NCBI GenBank assembly: GCA_021432635.1 | Contig: MU270048.1 | Location: 434,001 to 498,000 of the forward strand | Origin: Thozetella sp. PMI_491 | Taxonomy: Eukaryota > Ascomycota > Sordariomycetes > Chaetosphaeriales > Chaetosphaeriaceae | Direction: 5' to 3' | DNA: 64,000 nt | Shown here: one piece after another, positions 43,242 through 52,637 of the stretch | Layout: every line of letters begins with the position of its first letter | Position numbering within the stretch: the first letter of the stretch is position 1 | Notes under the pieces: generated by a model | Told to the model about the DNA's origin: nothing | Database searches by the model: none | What the model saw: the letters and a program-made list of their open reading frames with translations, nothing else | Program-made: the position numbers and the translations under genes

Positions 43242-45616
43242 ATGGATGCCGAGATTCGGTCGGTGCTCCCGAACCTTGATCCCGTGATCTCGGAGTACTC
43301 AGTCGGCTATCTAACCCACGCCTCGACCACATGGTCCGACGAGGAAGACCCATCCGGGCCCTCCCCGCTGGCCGAGGCTGCCTCCGCCATCACGGAGCTG
43401 CTAGTCTCAGCCTCGGGGGACCCCAACCAGGCCCTCCAGGACAAGATCCGTCTCTTGGTCGACAAGTGGGTGGAGAAATACAACGAAGCCAACGCCGACA
43501 ATGAGAGCCGCCGCGGCCCAGTGGTCAAGCGGCTGGACCAGACCATCCAGGTCAGCTCCCAGAGGAATATGTCGTCGACCCTGGCCGTTGCCACCGGCGG
43601 CGTAGACCTCGAGTCGGCCAACGTCCGTAAGGTAGAGTCCAAGGTCGACAAGAAGAAGCTAGAGAAAGCCGAGCGGAAGATTGCAGCAAAGCAGAACAAG
43701 AAGACCTTCAAGACGGTCGAGTACGAGGCCTCTCGCCTTATCAACCAGCCCGAGTCGACCCAGTCGTACGAGGAGTTCTACATGGCCGTCAACCCCTTGC
43801 AGTTGGGCGCTGCCAGTGGCAAGTCCAAGGACATCAAGATCGACAGCATCGATGTGTCCATCGGTGGCAACAGGATCCTGACCGACACCACCTTGACGCT
43901 CTCCTACGGCCACCGCTATGGTCTGGTCGGTAACAACGGTATCGGTAAATCCACGCTACTCCGCGCCCTCTCCCGCAGAGAGGTCCAGATCCCCACGCAT
44001 ATCTCCATCCTTCACGTAGAGCAGGAGGTAAGCGCGACCCATCTCAACTACTATTGCTGTGTACAAGGACTGACGAGCCTCAGCTTACCGGCGACGACAC
44101 CCCAGCGTTGCAAGCTGTGCTAGATGCCGACGTCTGGCGGAAGGTTCTACTCAAGGAACAACAAGTAAGGCTACGCTTGAAGCACAGAATATGGCATCTT
44201 TCTTGTTTTCGCTAGCTAACCCTGCCCCAGGAAATTACACAGATTCTGGCCGAGATCGAGGAGCAGAGGGCATCCATGGCAGATACTTCGACCGACGCAG
44301 CCAAGCTGGACAAGGATCGAGAGGCACAGGACCAGAGGCTGGGCGACATCCAATCCAAGCTTGCCGAAATGGAGTCCGACAAGGCTGAATCGAGGGCTGC
44401 CAGTATTCTTGCCGGTCTCGGCTTCTCAACCGAGCGACAGCAGTTTGCTACCAAGACCTTCTCTGGTGGTTGGCGCATGCGTCTCGCACTCGCCCGAGCC
44501 CTCTTCTGCGAACCAGATCTCCTACTTCTCGACGAACCTTCCAACATGTTGGACGTTCCTTCTATCACTTTCCTCTCCAACTACCTCCAGGGCTACCCAA
44601 GCACCGTACTGGTCGTCTCCCACGACCGTGCGTTCTTGAACGAGGTCGCCACCGACATCATCCACCAGCACTCCCAGCGGCTCGATTACTACCGAGGAGC
44701 CAACTTCGATTCCTTCTACGCCACGAAGGAAGAGCGGAAGAAGACGGCGAAGCGCGAGTACGAGAACCAAATGGCCCAGCGGGCCCATCTCCAGGCCTTC
44801 ATCGACAAGTTCCGCTACAACGCCGCCAAGTCTTCGGAAGCACAGTCTCGCATCAAGAAGCTCGAGCGCATGCCGGTCCTCGAACCTCCAGAGACTGAGT
44901 ACAGCGTACACTTCAAGTTTCCTGATGTCGAGAAGCTGTCCCCGCCTATCATTCAGATGTCTGGCGTGACGTTCGGCTACTCGAAAGACAACATCCTCCT
45001 CAAGAATGTCGACCTCGACGTCCAGCTTGATTCGCGAATTGGCATCGTCGGGCCTAACGGTGCGGGTAAAACGACGGTCCTTAAGCTGCTCATCGGCAAG
45101 CTCGCTCCTTCGGCGGGTCTTATCTCCCAGCACCCTCGCCTCCGCGTTGGCTTCTTCGCACAGCACCATGTCGACGCCCTGGACCTGACCACGAGCGCGG
45201 TGAGTTTCATGGCCAAGAACTATCCGGGAAAGACGGATGAAGAGTACCGCCGCCAGCTCGGTGCTTTCGGCATCACGGGCACCACAGGTCTGCAGAGGAT
45301 GGAGCTGCTCTCCGGAGGTCAAAAATCGCGTGTAGCGTTCGCCTGTCTGGCGTTGACCAACCCGCACATTCTCGTGCTAGACGAGCCTTCCAACCACCTG
45401 GATATTGAGGCTATGGATGCGTTGTCGGAGGCCTTGCAGAGCTTCCAGGGCGGTGTGCTGATGGTCTCCCACGATGTCACAATGCTGCAGACAGTGTGTA
45501 CCTCTCTGTGGGTGTGCGACGGAGGCACCGTCGAGAAGTTCAACGGCGACGTCCAAGCTTACAAGAGGCGTATTACGGCACAAGCAGATGCCGCAGGTGT
45601 TGTGAAAGCCCATTAA
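43242..45616 (+). CDS. gcn20: GCN20-type ABC-F ATPase (ABCF3)
   Basis: GCN20 binds GCN1 on ribosomes and helps activate the eIF2alpha kinase GCN2 during amino acid starvation. Three exons: 43242-44027, 44084-44164 (81 nt), 44231-45616; 750 residues, matching yeast GCN20 in length. No transmembrane segments. The N-terminal 200 residues carry the GCN1-binding region and a Lys-rich linker (KKKLEKAERKIAAKQNKK). ABC1: Walker A GNNGIGKST (230-238), signature FSGGW (366-370), Walker B LLLLDEPSNMLD. The ABC-F linker (KREYENQMAQRAHLQAFIDK) leads to ABC2: Walker A GPNGAGKTT (563-571), signature LSGGQ (649-653), Walker B ILVLDEPSNHLD. All splice sites are canonical and in phase 0. It acts upstream of CPC1, encoded 13 kb to the left. 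Confidence 0.95.
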
Positions 45617-47101
45617 GTGTCGTATAGGTTAGCTAGAAACCCTTTAGAACCACCATCACTTAACTCTGCCAGTTACCCACCCTGGCTGATCGGATTCTTG
45701 ATTGTGCTTGTTGAAGGCCTTCCAATGAATATTGGGTGGTAAGGATCGGCTGCCTCGTTTCTCCTTCTCGCCCTATTGTTTGTAGCAGGTATGCGTAGAC
45801 TGCTCTTCGGCAGATAGTAGGAATATATCGCTGGTGTGTTCTCAAGAAATCGCAACCCGCAAGATTTAGCAGCCATGGACCGGCTAATAGAAGCCATGCA
45901 CAGCTGTAGGGCTCATGATGAGACAGACGTGGGAGTCTCTGTGTTATACTATCAATCACCTCGCCTCCTACGGTATGCTCTATAACCCTCCTTGAGAATG
46001 CGGCCGAGCGATGGTCCACACAAGGCACGCGATATAGAATTCCTAGAGTCATAACAACCGTTAGTTCACGACAGAAGATATCACATATAAGCTACGCAAG
46101 TCGTTCGTCGTGGCAATCTAATTCTTCCATACAACCCGAATTCTATGCTGCCGGAACTACTACTTAGCAAAACACGAGTGGCCATTGCCCACGTATCCTC
46201 TGCGTGAGGATCCTGTGTGATCAAATTCTCCGATATAGAGACTTTCTCGCCTGTCACCAAAGCTCCCCTCTGCCACGTCTCCATGGCGTCATCTAAGGAT
46301 TCTCTGGCTACGGCGAACTCGTGGGAGCTTAGGTACATTCTACGAAACTCTTGATTTCGATCATAGAGGTGATACGGCCCCACCACTCCACCGTGCTCTC
46401 GTGGCCTTTACTTGTTGGACATTCGAATTTGAAGAGTGAGAAAGAGACTGTGTGGTGGTGTTTTTCTTGCAACTACCTTCGTGTCTCGCATGTCGAGGTT
46501 TTTTGCGGTGAGTGGGCTGCCCCTGTTCTCGTGAAGACTCCGAGACAGTCACCAAATAAATACACCAATCCACCCGCTATCGCCAATGTAGAATCACCAG
46601 TCTGAGGGCCTTTTACTGCTGAAGGAACATGCTACCTGGTATTAAAGTTATAGGCACCTAGAATGGGGGGCGTTTACCTTCTTCGTCCGATAAATGGCTT
46701 ACTAGGTCGTCCATTTAGGTACCTTCCGAAGGTAATGCCACGCCACGCTTGGGCAGCTCAACATTTCGGACCGCATCTAAGCTGCAAGTTACCCCACACG
46801 TCAACCCGAAAATGTCATACCGCTAAACCGCGTCGGGACAGGGGGCAGGCGCACAGGACAGGTAAACAAGCGAGAACGCAGGGGCCACCCACACTTCCCC
46901 CCCAAGTGCCTGGGCTCGGAGCGGTGAGGCACTCGTCAATTTCATTCCCTTAACAAAATCAACAATCTCCCCTTTCCTTCACCAAACCTTAGCTCCCCGG
47001 TTCTCAACCTCCCAGGTCGCCAACCGCCCCCATCCATCAGCCTCGCTCTCCCCTTGGAAGCTTTTTGCTCGTCTTTTTGAAGAATATCAACAACCGTCAC
47101 C
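45617..47101. other. Intergenic and beta-tubulin promoter/leader
   Basis: The left part (45620-46660) has lower GC than neighbouring genes. It includes a minus-strand open frame 46081-46398 without an ATG at its 5' end (see findings). From about 46920 the DNA is pyrimidine-rich (CTCCCCTTTCCTTCACC), typical of strongly expressed fungal genes, and ends ACCGTCACC before the beta-tubulin ATG. Confidence 0.5.
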
Positions 47102-48954
47102 ATGCGTGAGATCGTGAGTTTCTCTTGTTACTTTTGCTCTCCAAAGCCTGCGACGCGTTCACAGCTGTCTTCCCCTGATCTACCCCGCCCACACGACAGG
47201 ACGCCGTGCAGAGCTCCATGACCACTCTCGCGATACATTTTCGCCCTCTTCGTGTGTAAACAGATGGCTAACTCGATTTTTTTTGTCCTCTAGGTTCACC
47301 TCCAGACCGGCCAATGCGTACGTCTACAATCTCGTCGAGTGATGGGCCGAGGTGGTGCGGGGCTAATAATTTTCAACAGGGTAACCAGATTGGTGCTGCT
47401 TTCTGGTATGCTGCCTCGATGAAACGCGAACGCGGACGGGATCCCGGCGGCACTCGATGCTGATTGATACCACAGGCAGACCATCTCTGGCGAGCACGGC
47501 CTCGATAGCAATGGCGTGTATGTAGCTCCTATCGCGACCCACAACTAGCTTGCGACCCCTGAGCTCACCGCCTCGCTAGGTACAATGGAACCTCGGAGCT
47601 CCAGCTGGAGCGCATGAGCGTCTACTTCAACGAGGTAAGCCAAGAGCGGGCTTTTCTGCCAGGCCTTCGTTGGCGATGTCGCATGCTGATGGTGTGCTTG
47701 TCCACAGGCTTCCGGCAACAAGTATGTTCCTCGCGCCGTCCTCGTCGATCTCGAGCCCGGCACCATGGACGCTGTCCGTGCCGGCCCCTTCGGGCAGCTC
47801 TTCCGCCCCGATAACTTCGTCTTCGGCCAGTCTGGTGCCGGAAACAACTGGGCCAAGGGCCATTACACTGAGGGTGCCGAGCTTGTTGACCAGGTTCTCG
47901 ATGTCGTCCGTCGCGAGGCCGAGGGCTGCGACTGCCTTCAGGGCTTCCAGATCACTCACTCGCTCGGTGGTGGTACCGGTGCCGGTATGGGTACCCTCCT
48001 TATCTCCAAGATCCGCGAGGAGTTCCCCGACCGCATGATGGCCACCTTCTCGGTCGTCCCCTCCCCCAAGGTCTCGGATACCGTCGTCGAGCCCTACAAC
48101 GCCACCCTCTCGGTCCACCAGCTGGTCGAGAACTCGGACGAGACCTTCTGCATTGACAACGAGGCTCTCTACGACATTTGCATGCGCACCCTCAAGCTGG
48201 CCAACCCCTCGTACGGTGACCTGAACCACCTCGTCTCGGCCGTCATGTCGGGCGTCACCACCTGCCTGCGCTTCCCCGGCCAGCTTAACTCGGATCTCCG
48301 TAAGCTCGCTGTCAACATGGTTCCCTTCCCCCGTCTCCACTTCTTCATGGTCGGCTTCGCCCCTCTGACCAGCCGCGGTGCCTACTCCTTCCGCGCCGTC
48401 ACCGTTCCCGAGCTCACCCAGCAGATGTTCGACCCCAAGAACATGATGGCTGCTTCGGACTTCCGCAACGGTCGCTACCTGACTTGCTCTGCCATCTTGT
48501 AAGTTGCCTGCACTCTCCGAAGCCGGTCGATTAGACACTTTGACTAACCCCCCCTCGTAGCCGCGGCAAGGTCTCTATGAAGGAGGTCGAGGACCAGATG
48601 CGCAACGTCCAGAACAAGAACTCGTCGTACTTCGTCGAGTGGATTCCCAACAACGTGCAGACCGCCCTCTGCTCAATCCCCCCTCGTGGCCTCAAGATGT
48701 CGTCTACCTTCGTCGGCAACTCCACCGCCATCCAGGAGCTCTTCAAGCGTGTGGGTGAGCAGTTCACTGCCATGTTCCGTCGCAAGGCTTTCTTGCACTG
48801 GTACACTGGTGAGGGTATGGACGAGATGGAGTTCACTGAGGCCGAGTCTAACATGAACGATCTTGTCTCGGAGTACCAGCAGTACCAGGATGCTGGTGTC
48901 GATGAGGAGGAGGAGGAGTACGAGGAGGAGGCCCCCGTTGAGGACGAGGTTTAA
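47102..48954 (+). CDS. tub2: Beta-tubulin
   Basis: Beta subunit of microtubules. Seven exons: 47102-47113 (12 nt), 47294-47317, 47380-47405, 47476-47517, 47580-47634, 47708-48498, 48561-48954; 447 residues, the normal length. The start [17 protein letters not shown] and the autoregulatory MREI tetrapeptide are intact. The GTP-binding T4 loop GGGTGAGMG is at 140-148. Residues at which substitutions cause benzimidazole resistance are wild type: Tyr50, Phe167, Glu198, Phe200. The acidic C-terminal tail ([16 protein letters not shown]) is typical of filamentous fungi. The cluster of small 5' exons is the usual gene structure in this class. A pyrimidine-rich leader and CACCATG start context fit high expression. 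Confidence 0.98.
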
Positions 48955-49618
48955 ACTGGGCCGCTGACCTGGGACGCTCTGACGCAGCCACGTCCTGGGC
49001 TGGGCTGGCCGGAGGGTAATGAATCATGGAGAATGAGAACTTGAGGGGAGCTACCCCATCACGCATGGCCTTGGTGGCTGTAGCTCGACCTCTAGCTGGG
49101 TTCCTGCTCGCCTGAGACGGACCTTGGCTACGAGGAATCCTTTTCCGTACGGTCTTTCTAATTGATAAGAACAAAAGGGGCCGGCCGCGTGCTAAGATTA
49201 GCTGTCTGTCCGGGAAACCTTCAGCCCCCTTACATTCGTAGTACATTCAAAAAACACCACGCCGTCACAGGCTATTTGGGACTATTGTCTGCCCATCATA
49301 TGCACACCGACTCCGCACGAGAAATGTTGGCTGTATTGCTGTCGACCATGCGCTAACCCGCTGCGCCCCTCAGCTCCTGTTCGCAAGCAGGCGGCAGGGG
49401 ACGGAGTATATTGAACCCCGACTTACCGCTCCTCTGGCTCCGCGGGGTCAACCCGTCAGTTCTCTGTTCTCAAGCAATAGCCATTCGAATCCGCATTGGC
49501 AGCCAAGGCCCGAGAGCGTGAGGGAGCATAGGTCATCTTCGTTAGCTAACTGGCGAATCAGCTCCGGATTTACCTGGCATAACATGCTCTGAGGGCATAG
49601 TTCCCGATATCTACAGAA
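48955..49618. other. Intergenic
   Basis: Beta-tubulin 3' UTR and promoter of the methyltransferase. No gene, repeat or RNA recognised. Confidence 0.5.
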
Positions 49619-50518
49619 ATGGTGCCGTCCAAAGAACAATGGAAGACATACAGCTACCAGGAGAGCTTACCTGCTGACTACAGAGCGTTTCGCAAGCTCC
49701 TCGAGACTTACAGTGAGATCCCGCCGGAGGAGGTGGAGGCCCATTTATACAAGATTGTACGGAAACTCTGGGTGAAAAGACTCAGCTGCTCACACACTAA
49801 CCCATTGCAGAGAGATCGAGCTTGGGATGTTGCCCAATATCCATGCGTGGGCCGATTCACCTGGGTCCGCCTGTCATATTTCCAGGATCCCGAGATGAAG
49901 GCTGCAGTCGATAGGCTTACAGCCCCGGGGTCCAACGACACGCTGCTCGAGATGGGTTCTTTTGTCGGACAAACGATCCGGCAGTTGGTCGCGCTTGGTG
50001 TAGACTCCAGCCGGCTTTATGCCTCGGACCTCCACCCGGAGTTCATCGATATCGGGTTCGATCTGTTCCGAGACAAGGACCGGATCAAGGCCGTCTTCAC
50101 GACAGGAGATATGCTCAACCCGGACGATGAGAATCTCAAGCAGCTGGATGGCAAGATCAACCTCATCCATGCCGCCAACTTCTTTCATCTCTTCACGTGG
50201 GACCAGCAGATCGCCATCGGCAAGCGTATAGTCCGGTTCCTTCCGTCCGGCCGGGTGGACGCCGTGCTGTTCGGGCACCACATCGGCAGCGTGGAGCCAG
50301 GTGAGAAGCTGTCTAAATCGGGTGGTGGCCGATACAGGCATGACGCCGACTCATTCCAGCGGCTGTGGGATGAGATAAGCAGTGCCACCGAGACGCGGTG
50401 GAAGACAGAGGTCATCATGGGAAACCCACTGCCGATTAAGATACCGGGGTTCGGCGACGATTCAAGGCTGGTGCGGTACTCGGTTGCGCAGCAGCCCTGG
50501 CCGCCGGCCCCGGAGTAA
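49619..50518 (+). CDS. SAM-dependent methyltransferase of the fungal meroterpenoid type
   Basis: Two exons, 49619-49756 and 49811-50518, 281 residues. The whole span is open, but an intron of 54 nt (GTACGG, branch ACTAAC, acceptor CAG) keeps the frame; removing it gives HLYKIRDRAWDVAQYPCVGR, matching the H-x-Y-K-I-R-D-x-A-W-x-x-x-x-Y-P-C-x-G signature of the family that includes the austinol/terretonin-pathway methyltransferases. SAM motif I is LLEMGSFVGQTIRQL, followed by YASDLHPEFIDIGFDLFRD and a motif IV-like INLIHAANFFHLFTWDQQ. Substrate unknown. No polyketide or terpene synthase lies in the window, so membership of a biosynthetic cluster is not shown. The DOPA dioxygenase follows 440 bp downstream on the same strand. 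Confidence 0.85.
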   Translation: MVPSKEQWKTYSYQESLPADYRAFRKLLETYSEIPPEEVEAHLYKIVRKLWVKRLSCSHTNPLQRDRAWDVAQYPCVGRFTWVRLSYFQDPEMKAAVDRLTAPGSNDTLLEMGSFVGQTIRQLVALGVDSSRLYASDLHPEFIDIGFDLFRDKDRIKAVFTTGDMLNPDDENLKQLDGKINLIHAANFFHLFTWDQQIAIGKRIVRFLPSGRVDAVLFGHHIGSVEPGEKLSKSGGGRYRHDADSFQRLWDEISSATETRWKTEVIMGNPLPIKIPGFGDDSRLVRYSVAQQPWPPAPE

Positions 50519-50959
50519 GAGAGGCTCGAAAATTCGGCCGAAAGATGGACGAAGGGAAGGCAAGACGGGCTCCGCCCTCGATAGTGAAGTGGACGAAACG
50601 GCGCGTGCAAGTTTTCCTCTGAGTCATTTCTAGGATGCTTATGGCGTGTAATACTTCTTATGTGATTATCAAGCCGTTACCAAGTGCTCATGCGTGCGTT
50701 GCGGACGGACTTGGAACGAGCATCGAAGAGCACTGTCGCCGTATTCTTTCGTACTACCAACCTACGGTGCGGGGCCGAATGCGGGGCCGGCTCCGGGACA
50801 TCACGCCAGAGAGAAGTTAAATTCCATCTTTCCCCAACTTGCAGGCTCACTTTCGAGGACTGGCAACTTTAAACCCCGATCGACTGCCTCCTTGTCTGCC
50901 TAAGCTTGCAGTAGAACCGGCTGTTCCTCTCACCAGTCTTACCCCTGACCTGGACCACC
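50519..50959. other. Intergenic with one GCN4/CPC1-type core
   Basis: Short gap between methyltransferase and DOPA dioxygenase. It holds a perfect TGAGTCA at 50620-50626, 334 bp before the dioxygenase ATG; chance occurrence is quite possible. Nothing else seen. Confidence 0.4.
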
Positions 50960-51566
50960 ATGCCGCCGAGGAACTATCCTTCCCCTCTGGCCGGCTATGA
51001 GAGCGCCGAGCCACTCCCAGACGAGAAGAATGAAGATGGCAAGAGTTACAAGAACCCGCAGACCGGGGTGTTGAGCAAAGCCTACGAGACATTCACCGAG
51101 CCCCTGGACAACGGGAGAAGAGGTGGCTTGTAAGACCGTCCTCCCGAGGGTAGCAATGATCCGCTAACAGCTGCGCAGCGACATCCACATCTACTATTTC
51201 CAAGAAAATCCGGTGCAGACAAAGTATGCCCAGGAGCTGTGGGAACGAATCCGGCGCGAGTTCCCAGAGCTGCGCATCTACCGGCTGTGGGACAAGCCCC
51301 TCGGCCCGCACCCGGTGGCCATGTTTGAGGTGAACGTCTTCACGCCGCACCAATTCGGCGCCTTCATCTCATGGCTGGCGATTTGGCGCGGCCCTCTCAG
51401 TGCGCTTGTCCATCCAAACACCGTCGAGGAGGGCGTCCACCCGGCTGAGAGTGCCGAGCGCAACCACATCGAGCAGGCCATCTGGATGGGCGAGAGGCTC
51501 CCCATCGACACGACCATCTTCGGTAAGATGCGAGAGGCCATAGATGCGAAGAAGGCCGCTGAGTGA
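50960..51566 (+). CDS. DOPA 4,5-dioxygenase family protein
   Basis: Extradiol ring-cleaving dioxygenase family known from fungal betalain synthesis but widespread in moulds, where the substrate is usually undefined. Two exons: 50960-51129 and 51179-51566, intron 49 nt (GTAAGA, CTAAC branch, CAG), 185 residues. Start context CACCATG is strong. N-terminus MPPRNYPSPLAGYESAEPLP; the splice joins GGF to DIHIYYFQ, the first conserved His motif. Further family marks: FPELRIYRLWDKPLGPHPVA, MFEVNVFTPHQFGAFISWL, RGPLSALVHPNT (second His) and NHIEQAIWMGERL. Candidate metal ligands (His in DIHIYYF and in LVHPNT) are present. Length matches the family. It is convergent with the LysM gene. Confidence 0.92.
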
Positions 51567-51908
51567 AGGGGAACCGAGGGGGGGATCGCTGTCGACGAGG
51601 TTGTCAGGTTGCCTACTGAGGTGGTCTGCGGTGGCACATGGAACGGACCGGTAGCACAAGACAATAAGCCGCCTGGACTCCATATCGTATCCAAGACCGG
51701 CACGGAGATGGAAACACCGAGCACTCACATTGTTACTCTACTACTGCGTAGGATAGGCAAGCCAAGCGTGGCGAATCAGAAGCGCTACGTCATATGTATC
51801 GGAAGCCTTTATCCTTTATAACTACGTATGTACACGAAACGTCACTTCCTCGTCTCCAGCCTACAACCAGCTGCCCAGCAGCATCACGCAAAATTTAGTG
51901 AATATCCG
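51567..51908. other. Intergenic between convergent genes
   Basis: 3' regions of the DOPA dioxygenase and LysM genes; nothing recognised. Confidence 0.5.
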
Positions 51909-52637
51909 TCAGCTCCAGAACGCCCGGGCGTTCCTCTTGTTCTGCTGGGAGCCATGGCCGGTGGGGTGGGCTTGGTCGCCAAACTGGCCGGCGGTCAAGC
52001 AGGCACAGTACGAGGTGATGACTTCGGCCGCCGGGAGGCTAGGGAACACGGTAGGACAGGCGGAGGTGACCATGAGCGGCGCGTCTTTGAACCCGGCCCA
52101 GAGGGTCTCAGTCACGATGGTGGCGAGAACCGAAGTACACCACGACGACTGGGATGGAGCCAGTACCGGGTGAACAGCCAAGAAGGCGCGGTAGCAGGCG
52201 TTGTGCACCTCACACGAAGTGGGATGAGGCGGCGGGGCGGCGGTCGTCAGAGGAGGCTCGGGTGTCGTGACCGGCTGGGGCGGATTCGTGGCTGCGAGAG
52301 GCGAGTCGGTTTTTCCCGGAGCCGTACTCTGGGGATGGCCGGTGAGCGCCGGAGGGGCATGGGCTCCAACCGTCGCGCGGCAATAAAAGTAGTTGGCGTA
52401 GAGTTTAGAGGGGCAATCGTCGGGGCTGTTGATGTACGGGTTGAAGCGCAGGAAGTCGTCCAGGCTGATATCATGGTCCTTTTGGAGGTCGGCGCAGATG
52501 TCACCGGGCCGGATGAAGAGAAAGGAGTTACAGTTGTTGGGGAACCCTGGCATCACGGGGGAAGGAGTGGCGACGCCAGGGACACCTGCTGCTGCGAGCT
52601 GGACACAAAACAGGGTCGCGGCAAAGAGGAATGTCAT
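51909..52637 (-). CDS. Secreted single-LysM protein
   Basis: A single exon of 242 residues. A signal peptide is clear (MTFLFAATLFCVQLAAAG). Residues about 33-88 form one fungal-type LysM module: NNCNSFLFIRPGDICADLQK, then ISLDDFLRFNPYI and CPSKLYANYFYC, with the cysteine-framed pattern of fungal LysM proteins that bind chitin. A Pro/Thr-rich linker (about 92-140) leads to a second cysteine-containing region (CEVHNACYRAFLAVHPVLAP, WCTSVLATIVTETLW, SYCACLTAGQFG) that I cannot assign. With one LysM and an extra domain it is unlike the classical two- or three-LysM effectors. A role in hiding or recognising chitin oligomers is inference. Confidence 0.85.
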   Translation of the reverse strand: MTFLFAATLFCVQLAAAGVPGVATPSPVMPGFPNNCNSFLFIRPGDICADLQKDHDISLDDFLRFNPYINSPDDCPSKLYANYFYCRATVGAHAPPALTGHPQSTAPGKTDSPLAATNPPQPVTTPEPPLTTAAPPPHPTSCEVHNACYRAFLAVHPVLAPSQSSWCTSVLATIVTETLWAGFKDAPLMVTSACPTVFPSLPAAEVITSYCACLTAGQFGDQAHPTGHGSQQNKRNARAFWS

